Of a stretch of DNA of 64,000 bases, positions 34,400-42,286 are shown in pieces. The notes under the pieces are model-generated. The model was given only the letters and a program-made list of their open reading frames with translations, searched no databases and was not told the DNA's origin. This DNA comes from Achromobacter sp. MFA1 R4 (lineage in GTDB: Bacteria > Pseudomonadota > Gammaproteobacteria > Burkholderiales > Burkholderiaceae_B): the NCBI RefSeq assembly GCF_900156745.1, contig NZ_LT707065.1, forward strand, positions 310,001 to 374,000, given 5' to 3'. Both the position numbers and the translations under genes were made by a program. The first letter of the stretch is position 1. Each line of letters begins with the position of its first letter.

Positions 34400-34642
34400 A
34401 TGTTCCCTGAATACCGCGAGCTCATTACCCAACTGAAGTCCGAAAACGCCCACTTTTCGGCGCTGTTCCAGCGGCACAACGATCTGGACCAGGAAATCCA
34501 GAACATGGAGGACGGCATCAAGCCGTCCTCGAGCACCGCCATCGAGGTGCTGAAAAAAGAAAAACTCCACCTCAAGGACAAGCTATACGGCCTGCTCCGC
34601 GCCGCCGACAAGAACGGCGACGCCAGCGGCAAGCACAGCTAG
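34400..34642 (+). CDS. YdcH family (DUF465) small protein
   Basis: An 80-residue, highly charged helical protein with the DUF465 pattern: MFPEYRELITQLKSENAHF, RHNDLDQEI, and KKEKLHLKDKLYGLLR. The length and sequence match this common proteobacterial family of unknown function. It appears monocistronic; the 252 bp upstream contain no other gene. Confidence 0.9.
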   Translation: MFPEYRELITQLKSENAHFSALFQRHNDLDQEIQNMEDGIKPSSSTAIEVLKKEKLHLKDKLYGLLRAADKNGDASGKHS

Positions 34643-34659
34643 CGCGCCCTCGGCGCGGG

Positions 34660-35652
34660 CTACACCGGCTCCAGGCCCGCGCTCTTGACGACGGCGGCGT
34701 ATTTCGCCATCTCGGAACGGAAGTACGCCACCGTCTGCTCGGGCGCCATCAGGACGATACGGTTGTTCTGCGTCGCCATCGCCTCCTTCACGGCAGGCGA
34801 GTTGAACGCGCGTCCCAGCGCGTCATAGATGCGCGCAACGTCCGCCTTCGGCAGCTTCGCAGGCCCGGCCGCTGCGAACCAGCCGCCGATCTCATAGTCC
34901 GCCAGCCCCTGTTCGCGCAGCGTCGGCAGGTCGGGCAGCGCCGCCATGCGCTCGCCGCCGCAGGCGCCCAACGCCTTGAGCGCGCCGCTCTTGATCTGCG
35001 GCAGCACCGACGGCAGCGACAGCACCCCGAAATCCACCTGCCCGCCAATCAGATCGGCCATCATCGGCCCCACGCCCTTGTACGGGATGTGCCGCGCCTT
35101 CACACCCGCCTGCTGCACATACATCTCGGCGGCAAGGTGCAGGATCGTGCCGTTGCCCGACGACGCGTAGTTGTAGCGGCCGGGCTGGCTCTTCAAGAGC
35201 GCCGTCAACGCCTTGATGTCATTGGCGGGAATGTTCCGGGGATTGGCGACCAGCAGGAACGGCGTCATGCCCACCATGCTGATCGGCGTGATGTCCGCCA
35301 GCGGATCGAAAGGCAGGGTCTTGTAGACGCTGGGAAAGATGACGTGGTTGTTGGACAGCATGCTGAGCGTGTACCCATCCGGCGCCGAGCGCACCAACGC
35401 GGACGTGCCCACGATGCCGCCGGCGCCCGGCTGGTTCTCGACCACCACCGTATGTCCCAGCGCCGCCGACAGCGCCGGCCCCGCTGCCCGTGTGATCGTG
35501 TCCACGCCGGAACCCACCCCCACCGGCAGGATGAATTTCACCGGCCGGTCCGACTGCGCCCACGTCAAGCCGGGCGCGCCCAGCACAGCGGCGCCCAGCG
35601 CCCCGATCACCTGGCGGCGGCTCCAGCCCCCGCCTGCGCGTTGATTGCCCAT
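34660..35652 (-). CDS. Bug/TctC-type tripartite tricarboxylate transporter receptor
   Basis: A 330-residue periplasmic binding protein. Its signal region has a twin-arginine motif (SRRQVIGALGAAVLG), suggesting Tat export. The mature part follows the Bug pattern: VKFILPVGVGSGVDTITRAAG, VVVENQPGAGGIVGT, LHLAAEMYVQQAGV. Bug proteins bind dicarboxylates, amino acids or aromatic acids; many are orphans without TctAB, as here. It lies downstream of the CoA-transferase and lyase genes in the same direction and probably supplies their substrate. A hexanucleotide repeat lies in its 152-bp leader. Confidence 0.9.
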   Translation of the reverse strand: MGNQRAGGGWSRRQVIGALGAAVLGAPGLTWAQSDRPVKFILPVGVGSGVDTITRAAGPALSAALGHTVVVENQPGAGGIVGTSALVRSAPDGYTLSMLSNNHVIFPSVYKTLPFDPLADITPISMVGMTPFLLVANPRNIPANDIKALTALLKSQPGRYNYASSGNGTILHLAAEMYVQQAGVKARHIPYKGVGPMMADLIGGQVDFGVLSLPSVLPQIKSGALKALGACGGERMAALPDLPTLREQGLADYEIGGWFAAAGPAKLPKADVARIYDALGRAFNSPAVKEAMATQNNRIVLMAPEQTVAYFRSEMAKYAAVVKSAGLEPV

Positions 35653-35700
35653 GTCTGTCTCCTGATGATTGTTGGACCGGCCGACTTGTGCGGCCGTTTC

Positions 35701-35760
35701 CTATTGCTACCGCTACTGCCACTGCTACCGCTACTGCTACTGCTACTGCTACTGCTACTG
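35701..35760. repeat. ten-unit hexanucleotide repeat (CTACTG)
   Basis: Ten consecutive hexamers: CTATTG, CTACCG, CTACTG, CCACTG, CTACCG, then five perfect CTACTG (35731-35760). The tract lies 49 bp upstream of the Bug receptor start, between it and the CoA-transferase gene. Confidence 0.95.
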
Positions 35761-35804
35761 CGACGCTACCCGCTGCCCGTTCCGGCGTTCCTGGCGCCTT
35801 TGGC

Positions 35805-37037
35805 TCAGGCCGCCGCGCCCTGCTCGCGCAGCGCGGCGATCTGTCCGGCGTCGTAGCCCAGCCCCTGCAGCAACGCCTCGGTGTCCGCTCCCAGCACCGG
35901 CGGGTCGCGCCGCACCCCGAGCCGCTGGCCGTCCATCATCAGGGGAAAGAGCGCGGCGCCCGCCGTCTGCCCCGCCCGCTCGCCGTCGGGCAGCCGGATG
36001 TCGGCCAGCCCGCCCGTCGCGCGCAGATGCGGATCGTCGTACAGCTCCTCCGGCTTGACGATGGGGGCAAACGGCAGGCCGGTGCGCTCGAAGATGGCGC
36101 CCAATTCGGCCGCGCGGTAATTGGCCAGCCGCCGGCGCAAGTCCGCCAGCAGCGTGGGCCGCAAACGGACGCGGTCATTGTTGGTGGCCATCGCCGGGTC
36201 GTTCTTCAGGTCGTCAAACCCGAAGGCATCGCAGAAAGTCACCCACTGCGCATCGCTCACCGCCGCCAGGAATATCTGCTCGCCGTCCTTGACTGTGAAC
36301 ACGTCGTACAGCGCCCAGGCCGACACGCGCTCGGGCATCGGCGCCGAGGGCTGCCCCGTGATCGCATACTGCAACATATGCTGGCCGACGAGGAACACGT
36401 TGTTCTCGAACAGCGCCGACTGCACCTCCTGGCCGCGCCCGGTGATGCCGCGCTGGATCAGCGCGGCCATCGCGCCGATGGCGCCGAACATGCCGCCCAT
36501 GATGTCGTTCACGCTGGTCCCGGCGCGCACCGGATCGCCCGGCCGCCCGGTCATGTACGCCAGCCCGCCCATCATCTGCACGACCTCGTCCAGCGCCGTG
36601 CGCATCGCATACGGACCGGGCAGGAATCCCTTGTGGCTGACGTAGATGAGGCGCGGATTCTCCTTGGACAGCGAGGCATGGTCCAGACCGTACTTCGCCA
36701 TCGTGCCGGGCCGGAAGTTTTCCGCGACGACATCGGCGCTGGCGGCCAGCCTGCGCGCCACCTCGGCGCCCGCCGGGCTTTGGATGTCGAGCGCAATGCT
36801 CTTCTTGTTGCGGTTGAACATGGGAAAAAAGCCCGCCCCCACGCCCAGCAGGTGGCGGGTGCGGTCGCCCTTGACGGGCTCGACCTTGATGACTTCGGCG
36901 CCCAGGTCGGCCAGCACCATCCCGCAGGTGGGCCCCATGACCATGTGCGTGAATTCCACCACGCGCAGGCCAGCCAGCGGCAAGGGACGGGAGGCGGGAG
37001 CGCCGGCGGCGTCGGGGGAGTCGGGGGTGTCGGGCAT
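35805..37037 (-). CDS. CaiB/BaiF family (class III) CoA-transferase
   Basis: A 410-residue transferase with LPLAGLRVVEFTHMVMGPTCG, LADLGAEVIKVEP, and the region GRPGDPVRAGTSVND holding the conserved catalytic Asp that forms the acyl-enzyme anhydride. Such enzymes activate an organic acid by moving CoA from a donor thioester. The Met at 37037 gives the expected family start after a short Pro/Ala-rich leader; the longer frame to 37127 would overlap the lyase gene. It lies 35 bp after the HMG-CoA-lyase-like gene. Confidence 0.9.
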   Translation of the reverse strand: MPDTPDSPDAAGAPASRPLPLAGLRVVEFTHMVMGPTCGMVLADLGAEVIKVEPVKGDRTRHLLGVGAGFFPMFNRNKKSIALDIQSPAGAEVARRLAASADVVAENFRPGTMAKYGLDHASLSKENPRLIYVSHKGFLPGPYAMRTALDEVVQMMGGLAYMTGRPGDPVRAGTSVNDIMGGMFGAIGAMAALIQRGITGRGQEVQSALFENNVFLVGQHMLQYAITGQPSAPMPERVSAWALYDVFTVKDGEQIFLAAVSDAQWVTFCDAFGFDDLKNDPAMATNNDRVRLRPTLLADLRRRLANYRAAELGAIFERTGLPFAPIVKPEELYDDPHLRATGGLADIRLPDGERAGQTAGAALFPLMMDGQRLGVRRDPPVLGADTEALLQGLGYDAGQIAALREQGAAA

Positions 37038-37072
37038 GAAAAGGCTCGCAGCAGTAGCGTTGAAGCGCGGGC

Positions 37073-38029
37073 TCAGGCCGCCAGGCCAGGGCGCGCGCGA
37101 AAAGTCTTGGGCAGGCCGGCGCGCCACAACGCGCCGTGCAGAGGCTGATCCGGCAGCCAGCCGGCGACGGCCTCGCGCAATGCAAGCAGCCGGTCCAGGT
37201 CGACGCCCGTCTCGATGCCCATGCTTTCCAGCATGAACACCAGGTCCTCGCTGCTGACATTGCCGCTGGCCCCGGGCGCGTGCGGGCAGCCCCCGATGCC
37301 GGCCAGGCAGGCGTCAAAGCGCGCCACGCCGGTATCCAGCGCGGCCAGGACATTGGCCAGCCCCAGTCCGCGCGTGTCGTGGAAATGCGCGCAGCACAGC
37401 CGGTCGCCCGCGATGCGCCGCGCCGCCTCGAAGAGGCGCCGCACCGCCTCGGGATCGGCATAGCCCACGGTGTCGGCCAGGCTCACACGGTCCGCGCCGG
37501 CATCCAGCAGCGCCTGCATCAGGCGCAGCACTTCCTGCGGCCGCACCTCGCCCTGCAAGGTGCAGCCAAAGGCCGTTCCGACGCCGCCCTCGATCAGCAC
37601 GGACGACCCGGCCGCGTCGCGCGCGGCCCGCATCTGGCCGACCATCGCCACCACCTCGTCCGGCGTCTTGCGCAGGTTCGCCAGGCTGTGGGCGTGGCTG
37701 GCCGACAGCGGCACCAGCATCAGGTGGGCGCCGCTGTCCAGGGCCAGCTCGGCGCCCTTCAGGTTGGGAACCAGCACCGACACGGCCAGGCCGGGGAGCC
37801 GCCTGGCATGGGCAATCAGTTCGGCCGTGTCCGCCAATTGCGGCAGCAGCCGGGCGGGCACGAAGGAGCCCACCTCAATCTCGCGCTGACCCGCCGCATA
37901 GGCGGCATCGATCCAGCCGAGCTTGGTGTGCGTGGGCATCACCACCGACAGGCTTTGCAGGCCATCGCGCAGCCCCACTTCACGAACCGTGACGGCGGAC
38001 GGGCGACAGGGGGATTCAAGCTGGGACAT
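37073..38029 (-). CDS. HMG-CoA lyase-like (HMGL/DRE-TIM) protein
   Basis: A 318-residue DRE-TIM metallolyase. Landmarks are VREVGLRDGLQ (R21, D22), the metal-ligand histidines in CAHFHDTRG, and the catalytic Cys loop GCPHAPGASGN. Homologues cleave 3-hydroxy-3-methylglutaryl-CoA or citramalyl-CoA-like thioesters to acetyl-CoA or pyruvate products. With the CoA-transferase downstream it suggests activation then cleavage of a branched hydroxy-dicarboxylate taken up through the Bug protein. It is the first gene of the leftward operon, divergent from a LysR gene. Confidence 0.9.
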   Translation of the reverse strand: MSQLESPCRPSAVTVREVGLRDGLQSLSVVMPTHTKLGWIDAAYAAGQREIEVGSFVPARLLPQLADTAELIAHARRLPGLAVSVLVPNLKGAELALDSGAHLMLVPLSASHAHSLANLRKTPDEVVAMVGQMRAARDAAGSSVLIEGGVGTAFGCTLQGEVRPQEVLRLMQALLDAGADRVSLADTVGYADPEAVRRLFEAARRIAGDRLCCAHFHDTRGLGLANVLAALDTGVARFDACLAGIGGCPHAPGASGNVSSEDLVFMLESMGIETGVDLDRLLALREAVAGWLPDQPLHGALWRAGLPKTFRARPGLAA

Positions 38030-38108
38030 GGCGCGATTGCGTGGGTAAGGGAAGCCCCAGTTTAGGTATTCCCCATTTGCGCACAAGCGGTATTTTGGAA
38101 CGCTTAAA

Positions 38109-38123
38109 ATTCCCATTTGGAAT
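38109..38123. promoter_or_regulatory. candidate LysR operator
   Basis: The perfect inverted repeat ATTCC-CATTT-GGAAT contains the LTTR T-N11-A core. It lies in the 105-bp divergent gap, 12 bp before the LysR ATG. A related half-site (ATTCCCCATTTG) is at 38068-38079. Confidence 0.55.
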
Positions 38124-38134
38124 ATCACGTCAGG

Positions 38135-39091
38135 ATGACCGCCATGCGCGACCTCGACATCACCACCCTGCGCCTCTTTATCTCCGTCTGCGAGACCGGC
38201 AACATCGCCCGCGCCGGCCAGCGCGCCAACATCGTGGGCTCGGCCATCAGCAAACGGCTCGCCCAGCTGGAAGACACCGTCGGCGCGAAGCTGCTCACGC
38301 GCAAGCGCCGGGGCGTCGAACCCACGGAGGCCGGAGAAACGTTGCTGGAGCACGCGCGCGCCATCCTGGCCAGCTCCGACCGCATCGAACGCGACATGTC
38401 CGCCTACGCCAGCGGCGTGAAGGGGCAGGTGCGGATACTGGCCACCGCCTCGGTGCTGGCCGAGTCCCTGGCGGAAGACATCGCGTCGTTTCTTCAGGCG
38501 GAGGCGCACCGCAACATCCGCGTGGACATGGAAGAACGGGTGAGCAACGAGGTGGTGCGCGGCGTGAAGGAAGGCATCGCCAGCCTGGGCATCTGCTGGG
38601 ACGCCGCCGAATTCCATGGGCTGGCGCACCGCCCCTACCGGGGCGACCGACTGGCGGTGGTCACGGCGCCGGGGCATCCGCTGGCCGAGCAGGAGGCCGT
38701 CTTTTTCGAGGAAGCGCTGGCGTACGAGCATGTGAGCATGCCCGCCGCAGGCGCGGTGCTGCGGATGCTGCAGACGGCGGCCAGCAACAGCGGCCGGACG
38801 CTGCGCCACCGCGTGACGGTCAGCAATTTCGATTCAGCCTTTCGCGTCGTGCTGGCCGGCCTGGCGATCAGCGTCGCCCCCATCGAGGTTGCGACGCCCT
38901 ACGCCCTGGCGCACGGCCTGCGCGTGCTGCCGTTGAAGGATGCCTGGAGCCGCCGGCGCTTCGCGATCTGCATGCGCAGCGAGACAGGCCTGACGGCCGC
39001 CGCGGCCTTGCTGCTGGAACACCTGGTGGCCGCGGGCGCGGCTGCGCAGCCTGCCCCTGCGCCGAAGGATCGGCCGCGCGGCCCGCGCTAG
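38135..39091 (+). CDS. LysR family transcriptional regulator
   Basis: A 318-residue LTTR with an N-terminal HTH (LRLFISVCETGNIARAGQRA, AISKRLAQLEDTVGAKLL) and an effector domain from about residue 92. It is divergent from the lyase/CoA-transferase/Bug operon and is its probable regulator. ATG at 38135 is chosen; 38144 is also possible, and a TTG at 38117 would overlap the candidate operator. The Pro/Ala-rich C-terminus overlaps the end of the convergent lipoprotein gene by 4 bp. Confidence 0.88.
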   Translation: MTAMRDLDITTLRLFISVCETGNIARAGQRANIVGSAISKRLAQLEDTVGAKLLTRKRRGVEPTEAGETLLEHARAILASSDRIERDMSAYASGVKGQVRILATASVLAESLAEDIASFLQAEAHRNIRVDMEERVSNEVVRGVKEGIASLGICWDAAEFHGLAHRPYRGDRLAVVTAPGHPLAEQEAVFFEEALAYEHVSMPAAGAVLRMLQTAASNSGRTLRHRVTVSNFDSAFRVVLAGLAISVAPIEVATPYALAHGLRVLPLKDAWSRRRFAICMRSETGLTAAAALLLEHLVAAGAAAQPAPAPKDRPRGPR

Positions 39092-39414
39092 CGTGGCCGC
39101 GCCGTGTCCTTTTCGCCGACGGACGCGTTCATGTACTCCTTGACCGTGCCGTCCGGGTTGTAGATCACCGTCAGCGTGCGCTGGTCCTGCATCGCGCCGT
39201 ACTCGCTGTTGTTGAAGTAGAACCATGACGCGGTCCGCAGCCCCCGCGCATCGACGCGCTGCGACCGGGGCGGGCCGAAATCCCGGACCATGTCGTCAAA
39301 CGTCGTGACGTTGATCTTGATGGCCTGCACCTTGGCCTGCGTGACCAGATCGCCCGACGATGGGGCGGCGCACCCCGCCACGAGGGCGGCCACGAAAAGC
39401 AATGACGGTCTCAT
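39088..39414 (-). CDS. small lipoprotein, BamE/SmpA-like
   Basis: A 108-residue protein with a lipobox (LLFVAALVAGCAAPSSG, Cys15). The mature domain reads TFDDMVRDFGPPRSQRVDARG then TASWFYFNNSEYGA, the order seen in SmpA/OmlA-like outer-membrane lipoproteins that begin with a TxDDVxxxLGxP-type helix. It is not the housekeeping BamE by neighbourhood; the role is unknown. Confidence 0.8.
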   Translation of the reverse strand: MRPSLLFVAALVAGCAAPSSGDLVTQAKVQAIKINVTTFDDMVRDFGPPRSQRVDARGLRTASWFYFNNSEYGAMQDQRTLTVIYNPDGTVKEYMNASVGEKDTARPR

Positions 39415-39593
39415 TCGGTTTCCCCGATCCTGTCAGCCTGCCTGCGCGGCTGCCGTGTCTGTGAATGTCGGACGACCCTAAGAATACCTTGCTCCCCCTT
39501 CCCCGGGGCCGACGGCGCCGTCATGTCGCGGTCATCTACAATGCCGCCAGTTGCCGAGCGCGAAGAGGCGCCGGCCCGCAACACACAGGCAGT

Positions 39594-40499
39594 ATGACCC
39601 GCGCGAAGAAATCAGCACCCAGAAGGAAAGCCCCGGCAGGCAGAAGCAAGAGCGCCAGCCCCGGCCGCATCTACCGATTCCTGCGTACGTTTGCGCTCAC
39701 GTCGCTGGCCACGTTTGGCGCCGCCACCTATGCGCTGAACCCCCAGTGGCGCCCCAACCTCTCGCTTGACGAGCTCCTCGCGCGCGTCGGTTGGCCGACC
39801 CAGGAACAGTTCGCGCCCGCGGCGGTGCCGGCGGGCGGCCTGGCCCACACGCGCTTTGCCGACTGCCCGCAGTTCTTTCCGCAGCAACGCCCCCCTGTCG
39901 TGCCTGCCAGCCTAGCGCTGCGCGAACTCTGCTTTTCAAACTTCGCCATCCTGCACAACGGCCAGACGAAGACGCCGGTGTTCGTTGCCGAGCGCCTGAA
40001 CCGCAGCGTGTTGACGCAGGCGCAAGGCATGGAGCGATCCGACAAGTTCTATGCCGAGGCCCGCGTGCCGCGCGCCGAACGCGCCGAGCTGGCCGACTAC
40101 CGCGGTTCGGGCTACTCGCGCGGCCACATGGCGCCGGCGGGCGACATGTCCACGCACGAGGCCATGGCGCAGAGCTTTTCGCTCGCCAACATGGTGCCGC
40201 AGGACCAGCGGCACAATGGCGGCCCGTGGAGCCAGATCGAACAGGACACCCGCAAGTACGTCATGCGCGCCTCGGGCGACGTCTACGTCTTCACCGGTCC
40301 GTACTATGGCGACAAGCCCAAGGAGATCGGCTCGGGCGTGGCGGTGCCCAGCCATCTCTTCAAGGTCGTCTATGACGCGGCCACGGGGCGTTCGTGGGTG
40401 CATTGGCAGGCCAACAGCCCGAACACGACAGCGGGCGCGCCCATCAGCTACGACGAGTTCCAGCGGCGCACGGGCATGCAGTTGCTGCCTGCCCGCTGA
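39594..40499 (+). CDS. membrane-anchored DNA/RNA non-specific endonuclease
   Basis: A 301-residue nuclease of the NUC1/Serratia type. A basic N-terminus (about 1-28) is followed by one hydrophobic anchor (FALTSLATFGAATYAL), then the beta-beta-alpha-metal nuclease domain (about 110-300). The motif is YSRGHMAPAGDM, where Ser replaces the Asp of DRGH but the catalytic His stays. The metal-ligand Asn lies in NMVPQDQRHNGGPW and a Glu in IEQDTR. It probably degrades nucleic acid in the periplasm. It is convergent with the ketosynthase gene. Confidence 0.87.
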   Translation: MTRAKKSAPRRKAPAGRSKSASPGRIYRFLRTFALTSLATFGAATYALNPQWRPNLSLDELLARVGWPTQEQFAPAAVPAGGLAHTRFADCPQFFPQQRPPVVPASLALRELCFSNFAILHNGQTKTPVFVAERLNRSVLTQAQGMERSDKFYAEARVPRAERAELADYRGSGYSRGHMAPAGDMSTHEAMAQSFSLANMVPQDQRHNGGPWSQIEQDTRKYVMRASGDVYVFTGPYYGDKPKEIGSGVAVPSHLFKVVYDAATGRSWVHWQANSPNTTAGAPISYDEFQRRTGMQLLPAR

Positions 40500-40521
40500 A
40501 CGCCCGCGCGAGCCGCATCGC

Positions 40522-41754
40522 TCACCCTCGCGTCCCGCCCGCCTGTCGAAACGCCAGCACGGCATTGTTGCCGCCCATGCCGAAGGAATTGCTGATCGCC
40601 ACCCGCAGCCCGGGCAATTGGCGCGCGCGTCCGGGCACGTAGTCCAGATCGCATTGCGCATCGCCGGGTTCAAAAAACAAGGTGGGCGGCACGACGCCCC
40701 GCGCAACGGCCATCGCGGTCACCGCCGCTTCGATCGCGCCCGCCGCGCCTATCGTGTGGCCGATGGCGCCCTTGATGCTGCTGACGGGCAACGCGTCCGC
40801 CTGAGCCCCAAAAACGCGCCTGATGGCTGCGGTCTCGATCCGGTCGCCCACCAACGTGCCCGTCGCGTGGGCGTTCACATAGCCGACTTCGCCGGGCGAC
40901 AGGCCGGCATCCGCCAGGCATCGGGACATGGCCAGCGACTGGCCCTCCGGGTCGGGACGCAAGGGGTGCGTGCCATCGTTGCTGACGCCGTATCCGCAGA
41001 GTTCCGCGATGGGCGTCGCGCCGCGCGCCGCGGCGTGATCCGCCGATTCCAGCACCAGCATCGCGGCGCCCTCGGCCAGCGCAAAGCCGGTGCGCCGGCG
41101 GCTGAACGGGCGGCAACTGCCTTCATCGCCGCTTTCGGGGTCCGCGCACAATACGTGCAGCTGCTTCCAGGCCGCCATGATGACAGGCGTGAGCATGGCC
41201 TCCGCGCCGCCCGCGATCGCCACGTCCAGGTAGCCGTCGCGGATGCGTCGGAACGCTTCGCCGATGGCGACGGCGCCCGCCGAGCAGGCGGTGGTGTAGG
41301 TCTGGGCCTCGGCGGTAGAGGTGAGTTGCTGCGCGATGTGGGCCGCCGGCGCATTCGGCATGGTCGCGGGGACCACCAGCACCGTCCGCCGGGGCACGAC
41401 GCCGTGATAGGCCTCGACAGCCTCGCACAGCGTGGACACGCCGCCGATACCGGTCCCGATGAAAACGCCGCATTGCGTCTTGTGGCGGTCCTCCAGGGCG
41501 GCGCGCGCCATCGCCTCGGCGGCGGCATGCTGCGCCATCAACGTCACCCGGTCCATCATGCGGACCTGCGCGGGATGCAGCCCCGCGGCCACGTCGGCCC
41601 GGACATGGCCCACGCGCCGGTCGATGCCGCCGTCCGGCGAGCGCGCCACGCCGCACCGGCCTTCGATCAGCGCATCAAAGGTCTGCTCGGCGTTGTCGCC
41701 CACGGGCGTCACCATGCCGATGGCGGTCACCACGACAGATCGACGTTGCGTCAT
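40522..41754 (-). CDS. beta-ketoacyl-ACP synthase (FabF/NodE-like)
   Basis: A 410-residue ketosynthase. The Cys-His-His triad is intact: C157 in TTACSAG, the His in VNAHATGT and the His in KGAIGHTIGAAGA. KASs condense malonyl-ACP with an acyl chain. It lies 13 bp after an atypical acyl carrier protein gene and is outside any fab cluster. The pair therefore looks like a dedicated system that modifies or makes a special acyl group, as NodE/NodF do. No acyltransferase or reductase is adjacent. Confidence 0.88.
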   Translation of the reverse strand: MTQRRSVVVTAIGMVTPVGDNAEQTFDALIEGRCGVARSPDGGIDRRVGHVRADVAAGLHPAQVRMMDRVTLMAQHAAAEAMARAALEDRHKTQCGVFIGTGIGGVSTLCEAVEAYHGVVPRRTVLVVPATMPNAPAAHIAQQLTSTAEAQTYTTACSAGAVAIGEAFRRIRDGYLDVAIAGGAEAMLTPVIMAAWKQLHVLCADPESGDEGSCRPFSRRRTGFALAEGAAMLVLESADHAAARGATPIAELCGYGVSNDGTHPLRPDPEGQSLAMSRCLADAGLSPGEVGYVNAHATGTLVGDRIETAAIRRVFGAQADALPVSSIKGAIGHTIGAAGAIEAAVTAMAVARGVVPPTLFFEPGDAQCDLDYVPGRARQLPGLRVAISNSFGMGGNNAVLAFRQAGGTRG

Positions 41755-41767
41755 GGCGCAGCTCCGG

Positions 41768-42118
41768 CTAGTTGGCTGTCGCGACGGAGGCGGCAGCCAT
41801 GCGTTCGACCACCTTGCGCATGTAGACGATCAATGCGGACAGGTCCGACGGAAAGACGCTCGTGATCTCCTGCGCGCCCACCGCATGATCGGCGGGCAGC
41901 ATCTCGTCCGTCGGGATGCTAAACAGGGTCTCGATCTCGAGGAGGATCTCCAGGATGGCCAGCGAGTCGAATTGCGTGATGACGGCGGAAAATGGCTCGT
42001 CCTTCAGCAGCGGGCCGCGGTCGCAACGGCACACGTCGGAAATAATGTCGGCGAGCTTTTCGCGCAGGATGGCGTCGTCCGGCAGGACGGGAGATGCCGC
42101 TTGGGTTTGCATGGTCAT
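41768..42118 (-). CDS. acyl carrier protein-like protein
   Basis: A 116-residue protein, longer than the ~78 residues of AcpP. The phosphopantetheine attachment site is S52 in FDSLAILEILLEIE, followed by the helix FSIPTDEML. Extra residues lie at both ends, including two Cys (C30, C32) before the site. Two in-frame ATGs (42118 and 42112) are possible. It is the first gene of the two-gene ACP-ketosynthase unit, and the fimbrial operon ends upstream of it in the same direction. Confidence 0.8.
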   Translation of the reverse strand: MTMQTQAASPVLPDDAILREKLADIISDVCRCDRGPLLKDEPFSAVITQFDSLAILEILLEIETLFSIPTDEMLPADHAVGAQEITSVFPSDLSALIVYMRKVVERMAAASVATAN

Positions 42119-42286
42119 GGCCCCATAAAAAAATGAACCGCCACCGTCGCGAAGAAGGCGCCGTCTTCCAGAAACCAGACGGTTCCACTATATGACACGG
42201 GCGACAACATAGGCGAGGGACGGGCGGGAGAAATACGGACGACCGCCGGCAGGGCGGCGCCGCGGCCGCGATCCGCCAGGGCGGTG

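Noticed and set aside
35688..37148. Plus-strand frame beginning with an Ala-Thr repeat
   Set aside because: The Ala-Thr run is just translation of the CTACTG hexamers, and the rest is antisense to the CoA-transferase gene.
38117..38134. TTG start extending the LysR protein by six residues
   Set aside because: It lies inside the candidate operator palindrome and has no better ribosome-binding site than the ATG at 38135.
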